This document shows, one piece after another, positions 1-6,043 of a stretch of 8,914 nucleotides of DNA. Made by a program: the position numbers and the translations under genes. Source of the stretch: Bacteroidales bacterium UBA1711 (lineage in GTDB: Bacteria; Bacteroidota; Bacteroidia; Bacteroidales; P3); assembly GCA_002317325.1 (NCBI GenBank), contig DCJB01000130.1, forward strand, positions 1-8,914. Reading direction: 5' to 3'. Position 1 is the first letter of the stretch. Every line of letters begins with the position of its first letter. Below the pieces are notes generated by a model. That model was not told the DNA's origin. It made no database searches and worked only from the letters and a program-made list of their open reading frames with translations.

Positions 1-277
1 GAATCAGACGAGGACATTCTGCGGCTCTACTTACAACCTCACCGGCACCTACACGCACGAACTACACTCTGTCTTCAATTGCGACTCCATTTCCCGACTC
101 GACCTCCATGTCAATGACACCACCTTCGGCGACACCGTTGTTGATGTGTGCGATGCATTCGACTGGTACGGCCGGCACTACACCGCCTCAACGAAAGACT
201 CGCTCTTCCGGCACTACCGAGACACCAACGGCTGCGACAGCACCGTGGCATTGCTCCTCAACGTGAGGTACAGCACC
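1..277 (+). repeat. Direct repeat copy A (645-bp spacing)
   Basis: This stretch aligns without gaps to 646-922. Blocks of strong identity surround a diverged centre. The last part, GACAGCACCGTGGCATTGCT onward to CAGCACC, is nearly identical in both copies, and similarity ends abruptly after 277. It encodes units 1 and 2 of the surface protein. It probably starts upstream of the window. Confidence 0.85.
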
Positions 278-2065
278 GCCTCGGAATACTGGGACACCTG
301 CATACAGAACAACCTGCCGAGGGCGTTCAACGGACACTCCTACACCTCAGACACGACAGATGTTGTCCATATCAGCAATGCCGTTGATTGCGACTCCGCC
401 ATCACCTACCACCTCCACGTATTTTGGAACGACACGGTAACATTGGACGCCGCATTCTGCGAGGACGAACTCCCATACACTTGGAACGGCAGGACATTCC
501 AAGCCCTGCCCAATCCCGGACACCTGACCTACGCCCTCAGAGACTCCGCCACCATCTTCCGCGCCACGGGCGCGGACAGCCTCATACGCATGACCGTCAC
601 CGTCTATCCCACCTACGACAGCACCTACTACGACATCATCTGTCAGAATGAGACGAGGACATTCTGCGACACCTCCTACAACCTCACCGGCACATACACC
701 CACGTTCTCCTCACCTCCCACCGCTGCGACTCCGTTTGCAGACTCAACCTCATCGTAAACGACACCACCATAGGCGACACCCTCGCCGATGTCTGCGACC
801 ACTTCGACTGGTATGGACGGCACTACACCGCCTCCACCACAGACTCCCTCTTCAGACACTACAAAAACGCGCATGATTGCGACAGCACCGTGGCATTGCT
901 CCTCAACGTAAGGTACAGCACCTTCTCCGACACCGTCGCCGTGGCTTGCGACAGCTTCGTGTGGCGCAACAACCGAAGGGCCGTATCAGACTCTGTGTTC
1001 TTCTCCGTTGCGGAAGGCAATGCCGTCGGGTGTGACAGCACCGTAATACTGCGGCTCACCGTCAACTACTCCGACCACATATACGACACAGACACCATCT
1101 GCCAGAACCTGCTCATCGGCGGCTATCCGTGGCGAGACACCCTCTTGTTCCCCGGCACGGCGAGCGGCAGTTTCCGACTTGATACCGTCAACCGCTATGA
1201 ATGCGACAGCATCATGTATCTCGACCTCACCGTCCACCCGAACACCAGCGAAGAAGTGAGCGAGGAAATCACCGAGAACGAACTGCCCTACGACTACAAC
1301 GGGAACATACTATACTCCGACACCATGGACATGAGCGTAGTGATACCCAACCGGTGGGGCTGCGACAGCCTCATCAACTACAACCTTCATGTGTGGCGGA
1401 ACGTGAGGACCACCATCCATGACACCATCTGCGACGACGCGCTGCCATTCCCGTGGAACGGAGTCACCTTCGTCACCGGAATACACAGTCCGGGCGAGAG
1501 CTACAACCAGACCCTCATCGACACCATACCCACCACCCATGGAGCCGACAGCATCATCACGATGGTGCTCACCATCCACCCCACGTGGGCATTCACCACC
1601 ACCGACACCATCTGCGACAACTGGGAGCGGCCCTTTGCCGACACCGTCTTCCGCACACAGGACACCCACATACGCCACTTCAAATCACAGTACGGGTGCG
1701 ACAGCACACAAACGCTCATCCTGTGGCTGCACCCCACCTACGACATCCACCTCTACGACACAATCTATTTCGGGCAGGACACCCTCTTCGAGAGCATACT
1801 CTGCACCGAAGCGGGCACCTATACCGACAGCCTGCTCACCGTCCCGTTCCGGAGCGACTCCGCCCAGTGCGACTCCGTCCGCACCCTGCACCTCGAGTAC
1901 AAACAACTCGACACCATCAGCGTCACCGACACCATCTGCCAAGGCGAGACCTATCCCTTCTTCGGACGGAACCTCACCACCACGGGACACTACAAGCACC
2001 TTGTCCACCACTACGGACTCGTAATACCCGACACCATCCATCTGCTCGACCTGTATGTGCTGCCC
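2..2065 (+). repeat. Array of about 13 GCDS-type protein repeat units
   Basis: The translated units are about 50 residues apart. Most carry two cysteines, one in an (I/V/T/F)C motif and one in a CDS motif about 28-34 residues later. In the 951-residue numbering, (I)C-type cysteines lie at 50, 100, 153, 214, 265, 316, 367, 477, 538 and 646. CDS-type cysteines lie at 27, 78, 130, 242, 293, 344, 401, 454, 566 and 623. The linker DT(I)C recurs at many boundaries. Units with a missing or replaced cysteine are 4, 9, 10, 12 and 13. Similar GCDS/LNLTV repeats are common in T9SS cargo of Bacteroidota; the spacing and residues are read directly here. Confidence 0.85.
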
Positions 2066-2857
2066 TACCTGCCCGTCACCATCAAAGAGGTGCACACCTG
2101 CAAAGATCCGCCGCACTACACGCTGACAGCCCAGACTGCCGCACCATACGTATTGTGGAGTTCACAGCCCTACGACCCGTGGATTGAAGGCGACCAAGAG
2201 AAGAAAGTCATCGAGACCGCACCGCTCACGCCCACCGTCTATCACGTGCGAGCCGACTACCAGCCCTACGATGTCTGCCCCACCGAGGACGAAATCACCC
2301 TCCAGCACCTCGACCCCGTCACGGCCGAGATATTCCACCAGCCCAAAGTCATCACCGATGAGAACCGTTCCGTTGTCGTCATCAACAAAGGCAGCACCAA
2401 CATCACCAGCCAAAGCTGGGTCGTCTGGTACGGCGACCACCAGGCCGACTCGGTCGGCTACAGGTGGCGGCACGAGTTCGAGCTGGCAGTAGATGACCCG
2501 GCCGACACCGTCACCGTGGTGCTGCTGGTGAACAACGCCCTGTGCGCCGACACCGACACTGTCAGCATACCCGTCCTCACCTCCACCCTCTTTGTTCCCA
2601 ACATCTTCACCCCGTCGCTCTCCACCAACAACCGTTTCTGCGTGATAGGCACAGGCATCACCGAGTTCCACCTCTCCATCTACGACCGCCGAGGGCGGCT
2701 GCTCTACCAGACCGACGACATCGACGCCTGCTGGGACGGCACCAGCCGCGGGCAAGCCTGTCCGCAGGGCAGCTACATCTGGGATGTCCGCTACAAGACC
2801 GAAGTGATGCCCAATGCCTACCAAGAGCGGAACGGGTCTGTGACAATAGTTCGCTAA
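2..2857 (+). CDS. Giant repeat-rich secreted surface protein with T9SS type B sorting domain (5' end missing)
   Basis: This is the C-terminal 951 residues of a longer protein. The frame is open from position 2, and the first in-window residues already match an internal repeat, so a start near 146 would be false. Residues 1-688 hold about 13 units of roughly 50 residues with the pattern (I/V)C..LPF.WNG....G.Y...GCDS...L.L.V..DT. Residues about 689-771 look Ig-like. Residues about 772-860 resemble a PKD domain (SWVVWYGD, then VVLLVNNALCADTDTVSI). Residues 863-951 match a T9SS type B/gliding-motility C-terminal domain: FVPNIFTP, YDRRGRLLYQT, CWDGTSRGQACPQGSYIWDV, and a final NGSVTIVR. The protein should be exported by T9SS and attached to or released from the surface, perhaps as an adhesin; that role is inference. 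Composition is rich in Thr, Asp and Cys and very poor in Lys. The N-terminal signal peptide must lie upstream. No terminator is visible after the stop. Confidence 0.9.
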   Translation, partial: NQTRTFCGSTYNLTGTYTHELHSVFNCDSISRLDLHVNDTTFGDTVVDVCDAFDWYGRHYTASTKDSLFRHYRDTNGCDSTVALLLNVRYSTASEYWDTCIQNNLPRAFNGHSYTSDTTDVVHISNAVDCDSAITYHLHVFWNDTVTLDAAFCEDELPYTWNGRTFQALPNPGHLTYALRDSATIFRATGADSLIRMTVTVYPTYDSTYYDIICQNETRTFCDTSYNLTGTYTHVLLTSHRCDSVCRLNLIVNDTTIGDTLADVCDHFDWYGRHYTASTTDSLFRHYKNAHDCDSTVALLLNVRYSTFSDTVAVACDSFVWRNNRRAVSDSVFFSVAEGNAVGCDSTVILRLTVNYSDHIYDTDTICQNLLIGGYPWRDTLLFPGTASGSFRLDTVNRYECDSIMYLDLTVHPNTSEEVSEEITENELPYDYNGNILYSDTMDMSVVIPNRWGCDSLINYNLHVWRNVRTTIHDTICDDALPFPWNGVTFVTGIHSPGESYNQTLIDTIPTTHGADSIITMVLTIHPTWAFTTTDTICDNWERPFADTVFRTQDTHIRHFKSQYGCDSTQTLILWLHPTYDIHLYDTIYFGQDTLFESILCTEAGTYTDSLLTVPFRSDSAQCDSVRTLHLEYKQLDTISVTDTICQGETYPFFGRNLTTTGHYKHLVHHYGLVIPDTIHLLDLYVLPYLPVTIKEVHTCKDPPHYTLTAQTAAPYVLWSSQPYDPWIEGDQEKKVIETAPLTPTVYHVRADYQPYDVCPTEDEITLQHLDPVTAEIFHQPKVITDENRSVVVINKGSTNITSQSWVVWYGDHQADSVGYRWRHEFELAVDDPADTVTVVLLVNNALCADTDTVSIPVLTSTLFVPNIFTPSLSTNNRFCVIGTGITEFHLSIYDRRGRLLYQTDDIDACWDGTSRGQACPQGSYIWDVRYKTEVMPNAYQERNGSVTIVR
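646..922 (+). repeat. Direct repeat copy B (645-bp spacing)
   Basis: This is the second copy of the 1-277 segment, exactly 645 bp (215 codons) downstream, encoding units 5 and 6. Both copies keep FDWYGRHYTAST and STVALLLNVRYST. The fixed offset with no indels points to a fairly recent four-unit duplication within the gene. Confidence 0.85.
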
Positions 2858-2862
2858 CTTTC

Positions 2863-2892
2863 TTGCAATATCTGAAAAAAAGTGTACCTTTG
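2863..2892 (+). promoter_or_regulatory. Bacteroidota-type promoter for the lipoprotein gene
   Basis: A -33 TTG lies at 2863-2865 and a -7 box TACCTTTG at 2885-2892, separated by 19 bp. This fits the known Bacteroidota consensus TTG-N19-20-TAnnTTTG. It lies just after the stop of the surface-protein gene and leaves a leader of roughly 55-60 nt before the ATG at 2956. The leader is A-rich with no clear Shine-Dalgarno sequence, as is common in this phylum. Confidence 0.8.
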
Positions 2893-2955
2893 CACAATAA
2901 AACTCAAACAAAAAGAAGTCAGTTCTCCAACAATTAACAAGAAAACCAACGTCTT

Positions 2956-3849
2956 ATGAAGAAAGTATATTTCGTCATCCTTGCCGTATCGGCCTCGTTA
3001 GCCTTAGGTTCGTGCAACCAAAATGAGCTTGACCAGCTCCAGAAAGAGAAAGATTCATTGCAGACCATTGTTGACAACAAAGACCAGGAGCTCACCACCC
3101 TGTTTGAGACCCTCAACCAAATAGAGGAGAACCTCAATTTGGTGTCTCAGAAGTACAGCGATGTTCAAACGCTGAAGCGCAGTTCGCTTGAAGGAGACAA
3201 CAGCATCAAAGGCAAAATCAGCGGCCAGGTGGCCAGTATAGAAGAGATGCTTGCCGCCAACAAAGCCAAGCTCTCCGAACTCTCGGCCAAAGTCAAGTCC
3301 CTCGGGAGCAAGAATGCCGAACTCGAGGCCTTTGTGGCCAGACTCGAAGAGCGCGCAGCCTCGCAGGAGGCCCAAATCAACCAGCTCACTGCCGAGCTTG
3401 AGAACAGCCGAATCACCATCACCAAGCTGAACAAAGATGTCAGCAACCTCAATCAGAACGTGAGCGAGCTCACCACCTCCAACCACATGAAAGATGCCAC
3501 CATCGCCCACCAGACGGCCGAGGCCAACAAGGCCTACTACATCGTGGGCAGCTACAAGATGCTGAAAGAATACGGCGTAGTAAACAAAACGGGCGGATTC
3601 ATCGGCATTGGCAAGAAGCAGGCCACCACTGCGGATATGCCCACCGACCACTTCACCCTCATCGACCGCACCCTTGTCAGCACCATCACCGTCAACCAAA
3701 AGGGCGCCGTAGTGATTTCCAAGCACCCGGCCAACAGCTACGAGCTGGTTCCGGACGAGAACAACGAGTCTGTCACCGCCTACCTCCGCATACTCAACCC
3801 CAGCGAGTTTTGGAAATACACCAAATATTTGGTCGTCTCGACCAAATAG
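2956..3849 (+). CDS. Coiled-coil lipoprotein, resembling the Cbp1-type collagen-binding adhesin family
   Basis: The protein has 297 residues. Residues 1-20 form a lipoprotein signal peptide: MKK, a hydrophobic core, and a lipobox LGSC with the lipidated Cys at 20. It should therefore be exported by Sec, processed by signal peptidase II and anchored in a membrane. Residues about 23-185 are rich in Glu, Lys, Gln, Asn and Leu with heptad spacing (for example ELDQLQKEKDSLQ and AELEAFVARLEERAA), so a long coiled coil is expected. The C-terminal domain from about 191 begins NKAYYIVGSYKMLKEYGVV, followed by GGFIGIGKK, HFTLIDRT, HPANSYEL and NPSEFWKYTKYLVV. From memory, this domain matches Bacteroidota lipoproteins labelled Cbp1 family collagen-binding adhesin; I cannot confirm that with a search, and collagen binding is not shown by the sequence. 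The gene has its own promoter and is followed by terminators, so it is probably monocistronic. Confidence 0.88.
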   Translation: MKKVYFVILAVSASLALGSCNQNELDQLQKEKDSLQTIVDNKDQELTTLFETLNQIEENLNLVSQKYSDVQTLKRSSLEGDNSIKGKISGQVASIEEMLAANKAKLSELSAKVKSLGSKNAELEAFVARLEERAASQEAQINQLTAELENSRITITKLNKDVSNLNQNVSELTTSNHMKDATIAHQTAEANKAYYIVGSYKMLKEYGVVNKTGGFIGIGKKQATTADMPTDHFTLIDRTLVSTITVNQKGAVVISKHPANSYELVPDENNESVTAYLRILNPSEFWKYTKYLVVSTK

Positions 3850-3871
3850 CCGGCTGCTGCCGGCGGGTTTT
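3849..3871 (+). terminator. Hairpin terminator after the lipoprotein gene
   Basis: GCCGGC (3849-3854), loop TGCT, GCCGGC (3859-3864), then GGG and four T. The stem begins on the last base of the TAG stop codon. The T-run is short, so it may be leaky. A stronger hairpin follows about 40 bp downstream. Confidence 0.6.
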
Positions 3872-3912
3872 GCAAAATCAGCCACTGCAGGCAGCTCCAA
3901 CCTCCGCGCCGG

Positions 3913-3957
3913 GCGAGGCCGAACTCCGTTGAGAAGTCCGGCCTCGCTTTTTGTTTT
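3913..3957 (+). terminator. Strong rho-independent terminator
   Basis: A perfect 9-bp stem GCGAGGCCG (3913-3921) pairs with CGGCCTCGC (3939-3947). One A.C mismatch is followed inside by ACT/AGT (3923-3925 with 3935-3937) and a 9-nt loop. It is followed directly by TTTTTGTTTT. It should end lipoprotein transcription and insulate the suf operon. Its T-tract runs into the region where the -33 element of the next promoter would lie. Confidence 0.85.
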
Positions 3958-3978
3958 CTTCATGTGCGAAAAAAAACG

Positions 3979-3986
3979 TATCTTTG
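3979..3986 (+). promoter_or_regulatory. Putative promoter -7 box for sufB operon
   Basis: TATCTTTG fits the Bacteroidota -7 consensus TAnnTTTG and is followed by CAC, as in the lipoprotein promoter. No TTG sits at the expected 19-20 bp distance. The nearest is at 3951-3953, 25 bp upstream, inside the terminator T-tract, so the -33 element is weak or degenerate. The leader to the ATG at 4017 is about 25-30 nt. Confidence 0.6.
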
Positions 3987-4016
3987 CACACTGCAACCAC
4001 AAAGAGCAACAGTGCG

Positions 4017-5465
4017 ATGTCAGACGATAACAACAATATCATTCAAGAAGTTACCAACGAAGAATACAAGTGGGGATTTGTCACCGACATAGCCACCGAC
4101 ACCATCGGGAAAGGCCTCAGCGAAGAGGTCGTCCGACTAATCTCAAAGAAGAAAGAAGAGCCCGAGTGGCTTCTTGACTTCCGTCTCAAAGCCTTCAGGC
4201 GGTGGCAGTCGATGGAAGAGCCGGCATGGGGGCATCTCAAATACGACAAAGTCGATTATCAGGACATCATCTACTATGCCGCCCCCAAGCAGCAGGCACA
4301 AAAAAAGAGCTTAAACGAAGTTGACCCCGAACTCTTGGCCACCTTTGACAAGCTGGGCATCCCCCTCCGCGAGCAGAAAGAGCTGGCGGGCGTGGCCTAC
4401 GATGCCATCATGGACTCGGTGTCGGTGAAGACCACCTCCCAAAAAGTCCTCGAAGAGCGGGGGATAATCTTCTGTCCCATCAGCGAGGCGGTGAAGAAGC
4501 ACCCGGACCTCGTCCGCCAGTACCTCGGCTCGGTGGTGCCGGCCGCCGACAACTTCTTTGCCGCCCTCAATTCGGCGGTCTTTTCCGACGGTTCCTTCTG
4601 CTACATACCCAAAGGGGTGCGCTGTCCGATAGAACTATCGAGCTACTTCCGAATCAATGCCAAAGGCACGGGCCAATTTGAGCGCACACTCATCATAGCG
4701 GACGAAGAGGCCTACGTGAGCTACATGGAAGGCTGCACCGCCCCCCAGCGCGACGAGAACCAGCTCCACGCCGCCATTGTAGAGATAGTGGCGCTGAAAG
4801 ATGCCGAAGTCAAGTACAGCACCGTCCAGAACTGGTATCCGGGCGACAAAGAGGGACGGGGCGGGATATACAACTTCGTCACCAAGCGCGGCATCTGCAA
4901 AGGCTCGCACTCCAAAATCTCGTGGACGCAAGTAGAGACCGGCAGCGCCGTCACCTGGAAATATCCGAGCTGCATACTGCAGGGCGACGACTCCACGGCC
5001 GAGTTCTACAGCGTGGCCGTCACCAACAACTACCAGCAGGCCGACACCGGCACCAAGATGATACACATAGGCAAGAACACGCGGAGCACCATCATGTCCA
5101 AAGGCATCAGCGCCGGCCACAGCGAGAACAGCTACCGCGGCTTGGTGCAGATAGGCCGCGGGGCCGAGAACGCGCGCAACTTCTCGCAGTGCGACTCGCT
5201 GCTCCTCGGCGACAAGTGCGGCGCCCACACCTGGCCCTACGTCCGGGCCAACAACAGCACCGCCATACTCGAACACGAGGCCACCACCAGCAAAATAAGC
5301 GAAGACCAACTGTTCTACTGCCAGCAGCGCGGCATATCGCCCGAGAGCGCCGTGGGCCTCATAGTCAACGGCTACGCCAAAGACGTGCTGAAGAAACTCC
5401 CCATGGAGTTTGCAGTCGAAGCGCAGAAGCTGCTCTCCATCAGTTTGGAAGGGAGCGTGGGATGA
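4017..5465 (+). CDS. sufB: Fe-S cluster assembly protein SufB
   Basis: SufB is the scaffold subunit of the SufBCD complex, on which Fe-S clusters are built in the cytosol using sulfur from SufS/SufE. The product has 482 residues, the usual length for the family. Conserved motifs are KGVRCPIELSSYFRIN (Cys 203), YMEGCTAPQRDENQLHA (Cys 240), WYPGDKEGRGGIYNFVTKRG, GDKCGAHTWPYV (Cys 401, probably the scaffold Cys equivalent to E. coli C405), EHEATTSKISEDQLFYCQQRG (in two parts, Cys 435) and a C-terminal ESAVGLIVNGYAKDVLKKLP. I chose the ATG at 4017 because MSDDNNN gives the family length and lies just after the promoter; the frame's upstream extension to 3951 would overlap the terminator and promoter. 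The stop overlaps the next gene by 4 bp (ATGA). Unusually, sufC and sufD are not the next genes. All motifs look intact. Confidence 0.97.
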   Translation: MSDDNNNIIQEVTNEEYKWGFVTDIATDTIGKGLSEEVVRLISKKKEEPEWLLDFRLKAFRRWQSMEEPAWGHLKYDKVDYQDIIYYAAPKQQAQKKSLNEVDPELLATFDKLGIPLREQKELAGVAYDAIMDSVSVKTTSQKVLEERGIIFCPISEAVKKHPDLVRQYLGSVVPAADNFFAALNSAVFSDGSFCYIPKGVRCPIELSSYFRINAKGTGQFERTLIIADEEAYVSYMEGCTAPQRDENQLHAAIVEIVALKDAEVKYSTVQNWYPGDKEGRGGIYNFVTKRGICKGSHSKISWTQVETGSAVTWKYPSCILQGDDSTAEFYSVAVTNNYQQADTGTKMIHIGKNTRSTIMSKGISAGHSENSYRGLVQIGRGAENARNFSQCDSLLLGDKCGAHTWPYVRANNSTAILEHEATTSKISEDQLFYCQQRGISPESAVGLIVNGYAKDVLKKLPMEFAVEAQKLLSISLEGSVG

Positions 5466-6010
5466 AGAAGCTCTCCATGGACGAGCTCAACAGGCTATCG
5501 GTTGAGCAGTTCCGCCAGTCGCCCAAGCTGCCGCTCACCGTGGTGCTTGACAACGTGCGCAGCCAAAACAACATCGGCTCGGTATTCCGCACCTGCGACG
5601 CCTTCTGCATCAACCACATCTGCCTCTGCGGCATCTGCTCCACCCCGCCCCACCGCGACATACACAAGACCGCCCTCGGCGCCGAGGACAGCGTCTCGTG
5701 GAGCTACCATGAGGACACGGCCGAATGCGTCCGCGGGCTCAAAGCCGGGGGGTGCGCAGTATATGCCGTCGAGCAAGTGGACAGCAGCGTCATGCTCGAC
5801 CGCTTCCGCCTTCCCGACACGAATCCCGCGCCCCCGGCGGCCGTCATCTTCGGCAACGAAGTGGAGGGGGTGCGCGACGACCTCCTGCCCCTGTGCGACG
5901 GCTGCATAGAGATACCGCAGTTCGGGACCAAGCACTCGCTCAACGTAAGCTGCGCGGCGGCCATAGTGCTTTGGCAGCTCGCCACCGAGTTGCGCGCACG
6001 CCTCACCTGA
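5462..6010 (+). CDS. TrmH/SpoU-family RNA 2'-O-methyltransferase (SPOUT fold)
   Basis: The product has 182 residues and is a minimal SPOUT methyltransferase with no extra RNA-binding domain. The three family motifs are visible: NVRSQNNIGSVFRTCDAF (residues 31-48, with the conserved Asn 31 and Arg 43), AVIFGNEVEGV (127-137, S-adenosylmethionine-binding knot), and IPQFGTKHSLNVSCAAAIVL (151-170). Such enzymes methylate a ribose 2'-OH in tRNA or rRNA in the cytoplasm; the exact target cannot be read from sequence. The ATG overlaps the sufB stop as ATGA, and GGAAGGGAG (5447-5455) lies 6 nt upstream, so translational coupling to sufB is likely. The protein is unusually Cys-rich, with ten cysteines including 45, 49, 54, 56 and 59. 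Nothing suggests truncation. Confidence 0.93.
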   Translation: MKKLSMDELNRLSVEQFRQSPKLPLTVVLDNVRSQNNIGSVFRTCDAFCINHICLCGICSTPPHRDIHKTALGAEDSVSWSYHEDTAECVRGLKAGGCAVYAVEQVDSSVMLDRFRLPDTNPAPPAAVIFGNEVEGVRDDLLPLCDGCIEIPQFGTKHSLNVSCAAAIVLWQLATELRARLT

Positions 6011-6043
6011 CAGCGCCGCCCGCAGCCATATCCTCCCCGTCCC

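Noticed and set aside
146..148. GTG at 146 as a start codon for the surface protein
   Set aside because: The frame is open to the left edge, and residues encoded at 2-145 match the repeat at 647-790, so 146 is internal.
1..922. The regular direct repeats as a possible CRISPR array
   Set aside because: The repeats are in-frame coding units of variable sequence with no conserved short repeat/spacer alternation and no cas genes nearby.
3872..3912. A possible small RNA or small gene between the two terminators
   Set aside because: The stretch is only about 40 bp, with no promoter box and no open frame of meaningful length. TTTTGCAAAA at 3868-3877 is a short palindrome and not enough evidence.
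3951..3953. TTG at 3951 as the sufB start
   Set aside because: It lies in the terminator T-tract and upstream of the -7 box. The ATG at 4017 gives the normal SufB length and N-terminus.
3055..4002. A 315-codon minus-strand open frame opposite the lipoprotein gene
   Set aside because: It runs through two plus-strand terminator hairpins and a promoter, and it shadows a gene with a clear lipobox and coiled coil.
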